In this document: positions 1 through 12,278 of the stretch, in pieces
Numbering within the stretch: position 1 is the first letter of the stretch
How the letters are laid out: every line of letters begins with the position of its first letter
From: Progne subis subis
Taxonomy: Eukaryota > Chordata > Aves > Passeriformes > Hirundinidae
Assembly (NCBI GenBank): GCA_022316685.1
Contig: JAKJHU010000068.1
Location: 558,001 to 622,000 of the forward strand
DNA: 64,000 nt
Reading direction: 5' to 3'
The notes under the pieces: model-generated
What the model was told of the DNA's origin: nothing
The model's database searches: none
Seen by the model: only the letters and a program-made list of their open reading frames with translations
Translations under genes and position numbers: made by a program

Positions 1-3000
1 TGATCCCACAGACTAGAAGGTATTGGCTTGCCTTCAGGTATAAGGCCCCAGAAGTCCATCCTGCATTCAAAACAGGGAACTCAGCTCAGGTGGACAAAAG
101 CACCAAGTATTAGATAAACCTTTCAGCAGAAGTGTCATTCTGGGAAAATGGTGTCCCCAAGTCTCTTCACCTCATCCCAAGCCTCTCTTCATCCTCAGGG
201 ATCACTGCACTCATTCCAGGGTACTCGTCAGGGAAAAAGAGCAAGCGGACACTTTGGGGCTTCCCCAGGATTTTTTCCCCTTTGCCTGCCTCATCAGGCA
301 GCGCCCAGTGGCTGGGAAATGCTCTCTGGGAACCCGGGGCAGGCCACAGCCTCTGAGCGTGGCACAGATCCCCCTGCAAGGGGAAGGAAGGATCGTTACC
401 TGTCCCCAGGATCCCCACGGCCACGCGCCAACCACAACCGCAGCATTTGCCAGTCGAGGCAGGCGGGACACAGCCACAACCAAGATCTCTCCCTCAAGCA
501 CAGCACGGATCAACTGCCCAGGAAAGGAAGGGCTGCTTGAAAGGGCAGGGCAGGACAGCTCCACCCTGGGACAGAGGCAGAGGAGGAACCCGGCAGGCCA
601 TTACACCCCTGAGCACCGCCAGACAAGCACTCCAGGCTGGAATGCTGCCCATGACATCCCTGAAAAGCACCCATCATACACACCAGAACAGCTGCAGCAG
701 AGATCCAAGCGTGCCCCGCAACTGCCAGAGACAAGAAGAGCTTCAGGCCACTGCTTCCCTGAGAAGAAAGTGAAAACATCAACATTAGCTTATCATCTTA
801 GAGGGGGCTTGAGCTACAAAGGGGCACACCTTGGAAGCTTTTATTCCCATCCAAGTTGAAAAACTGCCCAGAAAAATCACCTCAACCAAAGCTGTGATTT
901 GAGGGAAATGAACTTATTGCTTCCATCCTGTTGATACAGTTTTGTGGCATTTGTACTGCCTAAACTACCTCTAAAATTATACCAAATGCATCCTATTCCT
1001 CTGTTTACATTATATCGTTATTAGAAGAAAATATTTAACTATTTTTGAGGCTTGTCCCTAGTTCAGTTGACATTTCCCTTTGCAGAGGAGTTTTTCAAAG
1101 AAGCCTCTGCTTCGCCTCTCACAGGTGCTTAAGCGTTGTGACCATGATCTCACATTCTTCCCTGCGGATTTCAGAAGAGCATGGAATTTCAAGAATAGGA
1201 CAATTGATTGAAAGCTCTGAGAAACAGACAGAAGAGAGAAAGGCTGTGCTTGGTGGGGAAATACTTCACTCTTCTAGATCAGGAACAGCACAGCTGACAT
1301 TGCAGTGCAATAGCCATAATACACTTACTTACATGAGGAAAGGCCACAGAGTTCCCACAGATTTCTGACTTACCCAAGGTGCTCCACAGCCAGAAGGGCA
1401 CAATTACCAGGAATCCGTGTGTCCACTAGAGCTGCCAGCCTTATTCAGGTCGGGAACTTTGGCTCAGAAATCCCTTCATCAGCTCACAAATTCCTGGAGC
1501 CTCATTCAAGTCTCGGTGGAATAAGATTCATTACGCTGCACATTCAAGGACCTCGCACCTGTTGCTAACAGCCCAGCACCTACAGAGCCCTCTAAATGCT
1601 CTGAGGGAAACAAACAGAAGTCTGCCAGTTGCAGCAAGTGCTGTTTACTTTAGGACAGGAGGCAGCTCTACGTCAGAGCTAGCACAATACCCCCTCAAAC
1701 TCCAGCATCTCCCAGAGTTTTGGCCCCTTGACCAAGAAATCCTGAGCTAGATGGAAACCTGGATTTTCCTATTGCACTGGTACCAAACATCAGGAGGGGG
1801 GAATATCCCAGATCATGTCTCCCCAGCCCATCTTCAGGCTTCTCTCTAAGCCCTCCCAAGGGTTCCCAGGGCAGAACAGAAGCAGCACCCAGCCTACAGC
1901 TCCTCAGTCCTGAGAGGAGGACACCTCCAATGGCACTTCCAGGAGTACATCAGGGCTGGGAGGAAGCTCACCAAAGGTAATACCAGGCCTAAAACCTTAC
2001 ATTCTTGCAGGTTTGTTTGGCCAGGGGGCAGGGGCAGCAGCAAAGACACAGACACCAGCTTCAGGAATTCAGCCTCATCGACCAGAGCTCAAAGCAGCAA
2101 AGAACTCCAAACAACAAAGCCCTGCAATGCCCCTCACCATTGCTACCAAAGAGAGCAGCACTACAGGGACTGAGACACAGCACCAGGGACCCTGAGACTT
2201 CACCATCCTCCAGAGCCACAGCCCATGAGCTGGGAACCCCCTGTCCCAGCCAAGCACTGGACAGCCTCTCCCATAACTGGGAAGTCCCACGGGTGCGTCC
2301 ACCCACAGGCAAAGAGGTTTCTGACTGTGCTGGGACAGGGCCCAGCTTGGACAATTGGGTGCCAGGAATAGGCTGACACAACGTCCAGTGCGGCAACAGC
2401 CGGGGGCTCAGCTTCCTCGTGGGTTGGGCCCCAAGCCTGGCCAGGGCTTCAGGAGCAATTCAGGAGTTCCCTTGGACCATGGACTCCCCAACAAGACCAC
2501 AGGTCTGATTTCATGGTCTTGTCCAGCTTCTCAGGTACAGAAAGGACAGTACTTTTCCAACTCCATTTGCTGCTTCTCCCTCTCTGTCAGAGTCCCAACA
2601 AGCTCTGCCTCAGTTCTTATCCTGCCCTTACAAGTGACCTCAAGAGAAAGAAAAAAAAAACCCCACAATTATTACTACTTACTCTGGCCACAGACTTTAC
2701 ATTCACTACTGGGTTCAGCCCTCTGGAAAGAGAAGCAAAGCTCAACCTCCTGCAGCTGATCTGTCCATTCCCTGGTCTGCTCTCACAAACCCTTCAACCA
2801 CTCTGCCAAAGCCGCAGAGCTACAGGAGAGCAGTCCTTAGCCACAGTCACTTCTCCTAACACGCATTTCCTATTACATATCCAGAGCAATCCAAGCGCTG
2901 ATTTTACATCTCCCACGCAAACCCCACTGATTTACATTCCAAGATCCCACGCACACAAGCACACCAAATTCCCACCGTGTGCCAAGAACCTACAGGGCAC

Positions 3001-3440
3001 TTTGGATATATCCTTAGGTACAAAGCACAAGAATAAAAACCCAATCTTGCTCTGTGAAAACAAACAATGAAAACTGCAGGAAATTCTTCCATAGAACACA
3101 AGACACATACCTTTAACCCAGGCAGGCAATTAACTGCAGGAGGGGACCACCTGGCAGAAGAACGCTGACCAGCCAAACACTGAGCACAGAACCAGGGGCT
3201 GCCTGAGTGCCTTGAGGCAAGCATGCTGGATTGAAGGCAAAGCAGCAGGAGGAATTAACTCTACACAAATACTTGGTGAGAAATTTCAAGTCAGAGCTAC
3301 AATTTACATGAAAATGACAATAAAGACAATAGCACAGAAACACTGGCTTAAACCAGACTATGACCTGACATGCTGTTGCTCAGAGGGGTGCTTTACTCTA
3401 TCATTCACCCCGCTGTGTGACCACATCACAGTGCTCAGTC
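1..3440. other. No recognised gene
   Basis: I see no exon I can assign here on either strand. Open frames are short and not protein-like. Several splice-donor-like motifs occur on the minus strand (for example near 3110 and 3630). MIS18A exons 2 onward would be expected on this side of MIS18A exon 1. I looked for the second CxxC block and the C-terminal coiled coil of that protein and did not find them. Confidence 0.5.
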
Positions 3441-3449
3441 ACCCTTTCC

Positions 3450-3990
3450 TTCAAGCTTTTCAGTCTGTACCTTCCATCCCTCAGGAGGAGCCTGAATGAA
3501 CAAAAACACCCCAATGCTCCCTGCCCTAAGCACGGATACAGCAACACCACCTGGAAAGGGAACAAAACTTCACAGCTCCCACCCCAAACACAAACCCTGG
3601 CCAGAACCACAGACGCAGCAAAAACTTACAGGTTAGAGGAATTAGGGCAGGAAAGGCTCTGCCTCCCGTTCCTTGCCCAACAGGCTCCAATTCCACACTG
3701 CAAATATGAGTCAGGCGTTTAACTGCAGAAGCCAGGAGAGCCGACATAATTCTGGTCTAAAAAGGACCTTCCCAAAGCAATTCTCTGGCCCAGCAGAGAG
3801 CAAAACCCTCTGCACCCTACCAGAGCCACAGGAAACCCAAACCAAGGGTAGAAGCTGATGCAGAAGATACAAAAAGCACCACTTCAGCCCTATAATGACC
3901 AGGAAAAAGCCAAACTGCAGCAACTCTTGCCTCCTAACCCCTCATTAAGGAAGGGCTTGGAAGCCTGAGGCCTACCCCAGGAGCAACAAC
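3450..3990 (-). repeat. Diverged interspersed repeat, copy A
   Basis: Read on the minus strand, this stretch aligns with 38680-39190 on the plus strand. Shared blocks include the run around GAGAATTG, the TTCTGCAG block, a 'tttgtgtttggg(g/a)tggga' block and GAGGGATGGAAG, all in the same order. Divergence is substantial, so this is an old interspersed element. I cannot name the family. Confidence 0.6.
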
Positions 3991-4109
3991 CCCCCCAGCA
4001 TTAACAGAGCTACAGCTGGGGCCACCCAACATTGGCCCTGCACCCACACCACACCCCCAAACATATTGACTCCAACACAGCTCAAACTACAGAGTTAAAC
4101 CATGCGCTT

Positions 4110-4400
4110 ACCTTGTTAAACAGCCGAGGGGAGGAGACCACCATCACACACCAAAGGCACAGCCACAAACACCATCTCCCACCCAGCCCTTAGAAACCCC
4201 CCCCGGCTCGTGATTGGCCGATGCGCAGAGGCGCTCGCAGCGCTGATTGGGCCGTGCGCCCAGGGCCCCGCCCCCTCCGCCCCGCCCCCCACAGGTGCAC
4301 AGTGTCCCTGCCCCGGAGCTCCGGGAGCCTCAGGTGGAGCTGCAGCACCGCCCGAGCGCCGGCAGGGGGCGCTGCCGGAGCCCCGGGACAGCCCCAGCAC
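4110..4400 (-). promoter_or_regulatory. CpG-rich segment with minus-strand donor
   Basis: GC content and CpG density rise sharply at 4200-4400. A strong donor (AAG then GTAAGC on the minus strand) lies at 4111/4112. Together this resembles a CpG promoter with a short non-coding first exon transcribed leftwards. No coding exon follows that I can identify. It directly abuts the repeat starting at about 4407, so it could also be part of a larger element. Confidence 0.3.
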
Positions 4401-4406
4401 ACGCGC

Positions 4407-6415
4407 AGGTGAAAAACCGTTTCTGCCGCTCTTAACAAATCGACTCGAGCCACTGTTTCAACTCCATGATAACTATATAAACATTGTTTCAAGAATCCTA
4501 GGGGATACCCGGCTTGGAACTCTCAGCAACTGCTCAGCTTGGCTACTTCAAAGATTTCCCCACCCAGGAAACCGAGCGCTCCCAGCCTGTAACAGCACAT
4601 CTGCTACAAAGCCGATCAAACCTTGCACACACAGATGACACCAGGCTGCTGCGAGTCCTCTATGGGGGGCAGCAGCAGCTCCCGGGGACATGAACAGCAC
4701 TCCCCGCTCCCAGCTGGCTCAGGGTGGGAGCAGGGGGGTGAGTGGGGACGGCGGGGAGCAGCGGGGAGGGGAGGGCATGGGGCTGGACTGGACGGGCGCC
4801 CGGCACGGCACAGGGACTACTTGCGGGACGCCGGCAGCGGCGGGACCTCGGCCGATCCCCGCCGCTGCCTGTCGGCGCCAGCCTGGCTCCCGCCCGCCCG
4901 CGGCGCTGCTGAGCCCCCAGCCTGTCCCCCCGCACCTCGAAACGCCGCGGAAAATCGCGCCCGGGCGGCATCGTGATCAGGATAGTACGCAGGCAGCCAG
5001 CCAGATGAACCTCAGGGTTCTTGATTTTCCCCGCCCTTCCTGCAGCCATCTTTGGAAGGTCAGGCATGTCCTGCCAAACCGCCCTCTTGGGAGTGGTATC
5101 ATGTGACTTCTACCCTTACCTGTCGCCATATTTATTAAGGGCAAAGTCACTTCTGGTGCACTGGCCATCTCTTTTTCTGGCACCCCTAAGGCCCCCATAG
5201 GCTTCTATCAGAGCCGCCTGACTAAAATCGACTCCCTGAACATGCCCACAGGTAAGTCTGAGCCCACAGCCTGTGTCCGCACACCTGGAAGCACCACAGA
5301 AAATTGCGTCCGGGTGGAGCTGTAGCTAGGCTGGCCCACAGGCAGTCGACTAGATGAACCTTGGGGTCCTGGATTTTCCCGCCCTTTTTGCTGCCATCTT
5401 TGGAAGGTCAGGTACCCTGTAGCCACCTGCCATCTTGAGAGTGGCACAAACCACTAAGACCCCCCCCGGCTCGTCCTTTAGGTGCCTGACTAAATCAACT
5501 GCTGAAACTTGCCCTCGACACCACTGAGCCACCAGCCCGTGCCTGCACGCCTCGAAATACCCCAAAAAATCACGCCCGGGTGGCATCATGGTCGGGGTAG
5601 CGTGCAGACGGCCGACTAGAAGCACCCAGGTCCTTAACCTTTTCGCGCCTTTTTTGCCGCCATCTTTGGAAGGTCCGGCGGCAGCGCTGCCCCGGGCTCA
5701 CAGCCCCGGGCTCCCACACACTGCGGGGATGGGCACGGGGGAGCTGCAGTACCGCTCTTTGTCCACAGGGCGGCAGCACTGCCCCACAGCTCATCCCGGG
5801 CCCAGGGACAGGCAGAGAACGGAGGCAAAAGAGAACGGGCCCCAAAATCCCCGCCCAAAAATCCTCTAAAAGAAATGCCCCAAAAGAGCCCCAAGCACAA
5901 CTACCGCAACCCTGCCACTCACCAAATTCAAACCAAAAAAGCCTTGATTGGAGGCTATATTTAAAATTTTTTGTATTTATTATGTTTATATTTACCATTA
6001 CCATTTCTGTTTTATATTCGTATCTATGTATATTATACATAATACACATAACATACCATTATATAGATTGCATTTATTTATATTACTGATATTGGTTTTT
6101 GTGTTTTGCATTTCTATTTATATTCCTTATACTTTCCTATTTTTGTATTGATTTTTTAAAAATTGTGTTTGTTTATATTTTGAACAATATTTTAAACTAT
6201 ATGAATTCATTAATCTAACACATCAGAACAACAATTAATTAGAATTAAATTAGCCTGCTTTTCTAAAGGGTAAAGATTTCATTCTCATTAAAAGAATATT
6301 GCCAGATTTTCTGTGGTTCTTTTCGCGGGGGGGTGTTGTTTGTGGAGGGTTTTGGTTTTGGTTTTTTTGTTTGCTTTGTTTTGGATTTCTTTCTTACTAA
6401 ACAATGAGGTTTGGA
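4407..6415 (+). repeat. Long direct repeat, copy 1 (VNTR-bearing)
   Basis: This ~2.0-kb stretch is repeated in direct orientation at 26190-27681. Homology starts near the 'aaaacc(g/c)gtttctgcc' block and ends at 'caatgaggtttggag', with unrelated flanks beyond. The first half is GC-rich and the last ~450 bases are AT-rich. Copy 1 carries about three internal subunits of ~250-350 bases, each with a GCCATCTTTGGAAGGTC core (5045, 5393, 5659). The copies are highly similar outside the variable middle. No clear TG...CA ends or coding capacity were seen. It may be a composite LTR-like element or a segmental-duplication module. Confidence 0.85.
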
Positions 6416-6751
6416 GGGAAAGATTTCTCCCCGATATTTAATCGCAATCTGCCTCCCTTCATCCTGAGGCCGTTCCCCTTGTCCATCACTCCGTGTCCTT
6501 GGGAGGAATCCGTCTCCCTTAGGCCATAAGCGGCTTGTACAGACCACCCCAAACAAGCGCTCCAGGGCCTCTCGGGGGCACACGAGCGCTCCGGGCCCTT
6601 TACCGGGCTCGTCCTCAGCGCCTTCCCCGGGAACCCCCGACTCCCGCGGGGCTGTGTCCAGCCGGGACCGGCCCTCAGCATCCGCACTCTCCGGGAGCTT
6701 GGAGACCTTTCGCTCCGGCTCCACGGCGACGCCGGCGGCCGCGCCCGCAGC

Positions 6752-6819
6752 GGGAGGGAAGGAGGGAAGGAGGGAAGGAGGGAAGGAGGGAAGGAGGGAA
6801 GGAGGGAAGGAGGGAAGGA
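6752..6819. repeat. (GGAAGGAG)n microsatellite
   Basis: About 8.5 tandem copies of an 8-base unit lie just downstream of the MIS18A exon 1 donor. They create long but spurious low-complexity open frames on both strands. Confidence 0.95.
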
Positions 6820-6860
6820 TGGCGGCAGCGACCGCGGCGGGCGGCAGGGCTGGCACTCAC

Positions 6861-7155
6861 CGCGCAGCGGGATGCGGCCGCTCTCCCCGTCACCGAAGGC
6901 CCAGCTCGAGGTGTGGCCCAGGGGCCGCCCGCAGCCGGCGCACACGAACGCCGTGGCCACGGGGGCCGCGTCCGCCCGCCGCTCCCGCTGCTGCTGCTGC
7001 TGCTGCTCGGCCCGGCCCCAGAAGCGACAGCGAGCGCTGCTCCGACTCCGGGCACAGCGCCATCGCGTCCCGACACCGCCTTCCAAAGCCCCGCCGAGGA
7101 AGCGGCAGTGACGCCGGACACCGCCCCGGAACCGCTCCCGGGGCCCGGCCCCCAT
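6861..7155 (-). CDS. MIS18A: MIS18A exon 1 (partial gene)
   Basis: Mis18-alpha is a subunit of the Mis18 complex that licenses CENP-A deposition at centromeres. This exon encodes 98 residues plus one base. It has a basic N-terminus, a six-glutamine run (about residues 51-56), then FVCAGCGRPLG, the first CxxC (C72, C75) of the Yippee/Mis18 zinc fold, followed by TSSW and IPLR, matching the family. The start is the first in-frame ATG and is followed by open frame. The exon ends at a good donor (CGCG, then GTGAGT), phase 1. The next exon should begin with the CxSCNV-like segment. I could not find it in the remaining 6.8 kb, where a 2-kb repeat (4407-6415) lies only 445 bases into the intron. The gene therefore looks truncated after exon 1, or its intron extends outside the window. 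The neighbour MRAP is divergent, as in other vertebrates. Confidence 0.85.
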
Positions 7156-7224
7156 CGCCGTGGGGGGAGTTTGGAGCTGCTTCGGTCGTGGAATCAAAGC
7201 GAAGGGTCTGGTTATCCCAGAACA

Positions 7225-7226
<2 letters not shown>

Positions 7227-7261
<35 letters not shown>
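7227..7261. repeat. Poly-T run (35 bases)
   Basis: This homopolymer run lies between the MIS18A exon and a CR1 fragment. It may mark the poly-A tail of a retroposed insertion in minus orientation. Confidence 0.9.
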
Positions 7262-7265
<4 letters not shown>

Positions 7266-7447
7266 GGAAGCGTTTTATCAAGTCACACCTAATTCGGAGA
7301 ACCTCGTGAGCTGGGAGGGATCCACAAGGACCATCCAGGCCAGCTCCTGCCCTGCACAGACACCCCAGCAATCTCACCCCGTGCATTCCCTGGCAGAGCT
7401 GTGCAAACGCTCCTGGAGCTCGGGCAGCCTCGGGGTCCGTCCCCATT
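7262..7447 (-). mobile_element. CR1 LINE fragment
   Basis: The plus strand reads like the reverse complement of avian CR1 3' sequence. It contains 'ggagggatccacaagga', then the 'ccatccaggccagctcc' and 'ctgtgcaaacgctcctggag' blocks. No coding potential remains. Confidence 0.7.
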
Positions 7448-7660
7448 CTCACCCTCTGTTAAATTTAATTTAAATTTCTTTACAGTTCTGTGGAGGAATT
7501 TGCCCCATATGTGCTTATGAGTGATGTCATCAGCCTTATTTTCATTAAAAAAGCTGGGTAAACTGCTCTTGTATTGACTTTTTTGCCCCACTTGTTATCT
7601 CCCCCTAAAGAAGCAGAGAAGTCTGCCACCTTTGGGCGTTTTTGTACTCTGAGGAGATGA
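7448..7660. repeat. Local duplicate of MRAP-intron segment, copy A
   Basis: This stretch is nearly identical to 9975-10189 in direct orientation (a few mismatches over ~213 bases). One copy is upstream of MRAP and the other is in its first coding intron. Both end at the same GGAGATGA junction. Confidence 0.9.
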
Positions 7661-7763
7661 GACCTCACCCTGCAGCTCCTACAAAATAGGGGAACCTACG
7701 GAAATCATCCAGAAATCCAGGGATTTCCACTTCTTCAGAACCAAAGCGGCAGCAAAACGTGTT
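7661..7763. repeat. Duplicate of 29726-29827, copy A
   Basis: About 102 bases beginning 'gacctcaccctgcagctcct' and ending 'gcagcaaaacgtgt' recur at 29726-29827 in direct orientation with about 6-7 differences. The segment follows copy A of the MRAP-intron duplicate with no gap, so this region is a patchwork of copied fragments. Confidence 0.85.
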
Positions 7764-8180
7764 TCCCGATATCCCACATCAACCTCTCCAGACACAGCTC
7801 CAGCCGTTCCCTGGGTCCTGTCCCTGTCCCAGGGAGCAGAGACCGGAGCTGCCTCTCGGGAGGAGCCGCAGCCCCCGGTGAGCTCTGCCCTCAGTCCCTG
7901 GTTACGGGACACCCATCTCCGTTTAAAACGTGCTGGGAAATAACACGAGTGTCCGGCAACAAGCGAGGATTGCATTTTCAGGGCTGCTCTGACATCTGTG
8001 CCATGCATTAATACTCGTTGCCGCTAGATGTTTTCAGTCCCAAGGCAGTCCTTGAGCTGCGGGACCCCGGAGTGATTGGCCCAGGCAGCAGTTGTGCAAT
8101 TCTCTTTCTGGGGGCACTGGAGTACAATGAAGCAAAGCAGTGGGTCAGAGTTCTGAGCTGGCTTAAAAGGCACCACGGAT

Positions 8181-8286
8181 ATGGCTAACAGAACAAACTC
8201 CTCTGAGTACTTCTGGTCTTATGAATATTACTGGGATTACATAGATCCAATTCCGGTAGATGGGAGCAAGTTGAAGGTTAATAAAT
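8181..8286 (+). CDS. MRAP: MRAP first coding exon
   Basis: MRAP is a small single-pass accessory protein. It forms antiparallel homodimers and is needed for trafficking and signalling of the ACTH receptor MC2R. This exon encodes 35 residues plus one base. It starts [11 protein letters not shown] and carries the diagnostic tyrosine-rich segment [16 protein letters not shown], then KLKVNK. Sequons NRT and NSS sit at the extreme N-terminus. The donor is AAAT then GTAAGT. The exon joins in phase to 12279-12378. Orientation opposite to URB1 and MIS18A matches the conserved locus. Confidence 0.93.
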
Positions 8287-11200
8287 GTAAGTATTGTGTC
8301 ATAGCAGATGCTAATCTAGCACAGGGAAAATACTATATAGCTTGTCTCGCCGACCTGGTTTTGTTTCCTTGCAACAGGGTCCATGCCAGTGCATGGTTTG
8401 TGTGAATGGGTGTCTGCCTTCAGGCTGGCAAATTACTATCACACACTGGGCTTTATCTTATGGTATTTGAAGCTATAAGACTGCTGACACTAATTCTTGT
8501 TTACAAGGACAGGGGCTTTTTGAGACATTTGCTAAGGGGAAATTTGATGACTTGCGAATCTCTAGTGTGGGGTGCTGGTTACCTGTGTGCTACAGTCAAA
8601 ATTCACTGAAAGAGCAGAGGTTTTCATCAAAATTTTGTGTTTTAATCTTGGCATGAGGCTGACATTGCAACTGGTAAACATGCAGACTTTTAGTAAAGGA
8701 AATATATGTTTCCACTAGCCAGGAACAATAAGCTGCAAACATTGTTTTACCTTTCTCCCTTTGATTTAGTGCTGCTGAACTACTAAAGTAATAACATCCA
8801 TTATTGTGAAATGCTTTGCTGCTGCAGAATCTGATTCCGCTGGGCTTTGCTGTTCATTTTCATAGGATATGAGGTAGCATTCACCCAACTCACCTTGCAA
8901 TAACTCATTCCATTTCACACCTGGCTTTGCACAGTGAAACAGCAATGTCTTTTTGTGGCTACTTATGGCACACGATTTTGTTTTTGTTCTAATGGAACTG
9001 CACTGGTTAGGTTTTGCTAAGATAGAATGACAAGCTGCGTCACGGCGGATCAGCCGAGGGTGGTGGATGGACCGACAAAGAGCAAGGGAAAGCAGGGAGT
9101 GTGTGCTGGAGTCACTTATGCTGCAGGCAGTGCTTCCCCTAGATTTCTGTCAAGCCTCTGCCTGTGGTTGTACCTTCAGTTAATTAACAAAGATACGGGC
9201 TTTATTCATTGCTGTTTAGTTTACTGAAGAGAGCTGCAGCTGTTCAGATGTGGTTTCAGAGACTAAAATTGTTCTTCCCAAGGTTATTACAGTGAAATTA
9301 TTACATTTTCCAGGAAAATGTGATGGCCTTTCAGAACATCTTCATGTCTCTCTCACTAGCAATGCAAGAAACTGCCTTTCTGATGGTGAGGGTCGAATTA
9401 GCCAGTGTTAGGAGCTGCTTGGCCTTTGCTTGCTTGGACAGCAGTAGGAAAAAGGAGCAGAAACTTATTCTGCACCCCTTCTAGAAAAGCTTTTCTGGGC
9501 ATTCGGATCAGCTGAGGATTTATTGCCTCCAAACTTAGAGCACCACACCTTAGAGAAAGTGGTGTGAATATCCACATCCTTCTGTAGAGAAAATCTAGCT
9601 CTCTAATGCTGTATCGCAGCATTTGGTGCTGCTGGGACCAAGCAAGTTATGAGCAGCTCCTTTGATTCTCTTAATTTTGAAGTTAGGGCAGATTATTACC
9701 CCCAAATTCCACCAGACATACCCCCAGCTGCTCAGCTAAGCTAGATGTAAGTCTCTGGCATGGGGCTTGCCTAGCAAAACCCCAAAATCAGGAATAACCC
9801 TTTTCCCTGTTTTCTCCTTAATAACATTTTTCTACCATTTGGATCACCTGGTGCGTAACAGAGGTGGTATTTGTGTCACAGCACTTCCTTCCCTGCCAAT
9901 TGATAGGGTATTTCTCTTTCTTCAGCTGCCTGCTTTCTTGAAATTTGTGGAAACTCTGCCTCTGAGGCAAGATGCTCACCCTCTGTTGAATTTAATTTAA
10001 ATTTCTTTACAGTTTTGTGGAGGAATTTGCCCCATATGTGCTTATGAGTGATGTCATCAGCCTTATTTTCATTAAAAAAGCTGAGTAAACTGCTCTTGTA
10101 TTGACTTTTTTGCCCCACTTGTTATCTCCCCCTAAAGAAGCAGAGAAGTCTGCTACCTCTTTGGGCGTTTTTGTACTCTGAGGAGATGAAAATAGACATC
10201 TTTCCATGTCAGCAGCCTAGGAGGAATAGAGAGTGCAGTCTCTTGGTACTATTATTACTCTTCCTTCTCCAAATACCAGTGGGAGAACAGTGGGTTACAA
10301 GTTCTAATGAAAACACCAGGGGAAACAGTTCCACAGCCAGTTATATTTTCTCCTTGTTTTGAGTAAAAGCATCAGTCAAGCAGTGAATATACTTTGCAGG
10401 TTTTCCTGTCTCTGAGTAATATTTACATTCTTGTACCCTGAGAAGCTGCTGCTGGGGTCATTGGCTTCGTGTGCTCAGGGCCAGTTGCTGGGGCAGCCCA
10501 AAGGAATTGTTCAGTCACCACAGCCCTGGGATGGGATTGCAGTTCCCTAATTCAGTTTTGCCTGCTAGAGTTTTTAAATTTTTGAAATGTGAAACACAGA
10601 CCTGAATCTCTGCACTTCTTTTCCTCTATTACGTGGCTGGTCCCTGAAACCTTGTGAGACCAAATTTGTCTCACTGAACATGAATATCTAGACCCAGAAA
10701 AAAAGCCAGGGTCTTGTTTTCTGCTTGTCATGTTGTGCATCTCTCTCTGCTTTGTATGAGAATAATGACAAGTTTGAATTGGCCCATTAACTGATAGGCT
10801 ATTTGAAAACATGCACACACACATGCACAAAAAGGTGGTGGTACAATTTAGCAATAAGAAAGCTTATCCTAGATTGGTAAAATATGAAAATATGTTATTC
10901 AGTTTTTTTTAAAAAATACTAAGTGCAGAATTTAAACCCAGGAGGATCTTGGTTCAAGCTGCACCTGAGCCCTGGAGCCAATTCATTTAGCTCCAGTGAA
11001 TTCCATGAAATGTATTAAAACTGGTTTTGAAAGATGATGCCAAAAGAGCTCTGATAGGGAATTCTGTAAATACAAACTCTTAATTTCTGTCCCAATGGTG
11101 TGGAACACTTCAAAACTTTTGGCTTTTCAAAATGTCCCTGTGCAAAGGAAGAATAAAATCAGCTGCCCCTCCCCACTGATATTTCTCAGTAGCCCAGCCA

Positions 11201-12278
11201 AAACTCGGGTTTCTGATAAGGGTACAGCTGGGCCAGCTCTAGTTTTAGTTTTAAAAGGAGCTGGGCTAATTCCCCAAATCTCTGTGGATTTGATGCCAAC
11301 ACATAACTGAAGTTTTTTACAAAGAAACACTCAATCAAACACACTGGACCTGTTTCAAAGAACACAATGTTTTCCTGTACTTTCGGAGGGAAGATTTATC
11401 TTGGTCCCTATTTGTCTCTGGAGTCAGTGACCCTTCTTTTTCCACCTCATCTAAAGCGAGTCACTGCCTATGAATCCAGGGCAGAGCACCCGAACTTCCT
11501 AAGGCCACCACCACCACAGTGATCCCAGGAAGGAGCATTTTTGAAACAGTGGCCAAACGTGCTGTGGGGATGGGAGCAGATTTGTCCCCTCCTCAGTGAG
11601 CCCAAGGCTCAGGCAATAATTGGTACAGGCCTGTAGCATTCATAGAAGAGCAGCTCCCTTTGCTCCCCCAGCCACCTCACACTCCCACTAAACCAGCTGT
11701 GAACACACTTTGGCACTGGCAATCCTCTTGTTCTTTAAATAAAGCGTTTGCTCCTGGCAAAGCCGGCGACATCTTGCACTATTTTATGGTGGCTGTGGGG
11801 GCACTGCAGCTGAACGGGGCAAGGGGCACATTCTCTTCCACTACACTGATGTGCTGGGAGGGTCACAGGCACTTTGCAACGAACTTCCCTCGCTATTTCT
11901 CTTGGTATAAAATGCTTTCAGGCTGGAATTCCCTTCCTGAGTGCCTCTCCTTAAAAATCCTGCAGGATTAAGCAGTAACCACTCAGGCTTCCTGCACTGC
12001 GGTTGTGTAAAAGGAACCATATTCAAATATCTGCACAGTTCTAGTCACCAGAACACTCTCTGGAGGCTTTTCCCACTCCCTCCCTCATCCCTGTTACCAG
12101 ACACTCTTAGGAGGCTCCCAAGACCTTTAACAAATTGGCACTTAGATTCCTCCCCCTAAAAGGAGAAACTCAATTAATCAAATGGCACACCTTTTCTAGA
12201 AATGAGAAATCATCTTGCTGTGGGGCTTTATTTGCCATGCAAAATGCATGTGACAGAATTACTGTGCTGTGTCCACAG
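8287..12278 (+). other. MRAP intron; nothing else recognised
   Basis: This is intron sequence between the two MRAP coding exons (GTAAGT ... CACAG). It contains one copy of the local duplicate at 9975-10189. I see no further exon, RNA gene or transposon that I can name. Confidence 0.7.
9975..10189. repeat. Local duplicate in MRAP intron, copy B
   Basis: This is the direct-orientation partner of 7448-7660. It includes the shared 'gatgtcatcagcc' and 'ccccacttgttatctcc' blocks. The intron position suggests this is the source copy and 7448-7660 the insertion. Confidence 0.9.

Larger units (their letters stand above)
6520..7200 (-). promoter_or_regulatory. CpG island over MIS18A first exon
   Basis: CpG- and GC-rich sequence surrounds the MIS18A start codon, as is usual for the promoter of this housekeeping gene. 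The upstream side on the minus strand (above 7155) runs only ~70 bases before a 35-base poly-T run and inserted repeat fragments. The natural promoter may therefore have been cut short. Confidence 0.6.

Noticed and set aside
6752..6819. Glu/Gly/Lys/Arg-repeat protein
   Set aside because: Translation of an 8-base microsatellite in the MIS18A intron.
6397..7452. A 351-codon minus-strand open frame
   Set aside because: Only 98 codons in its middle are MIS18A exon 1. The rest is microsatellite, poly-T and intron read-through beyond a good splice donor.
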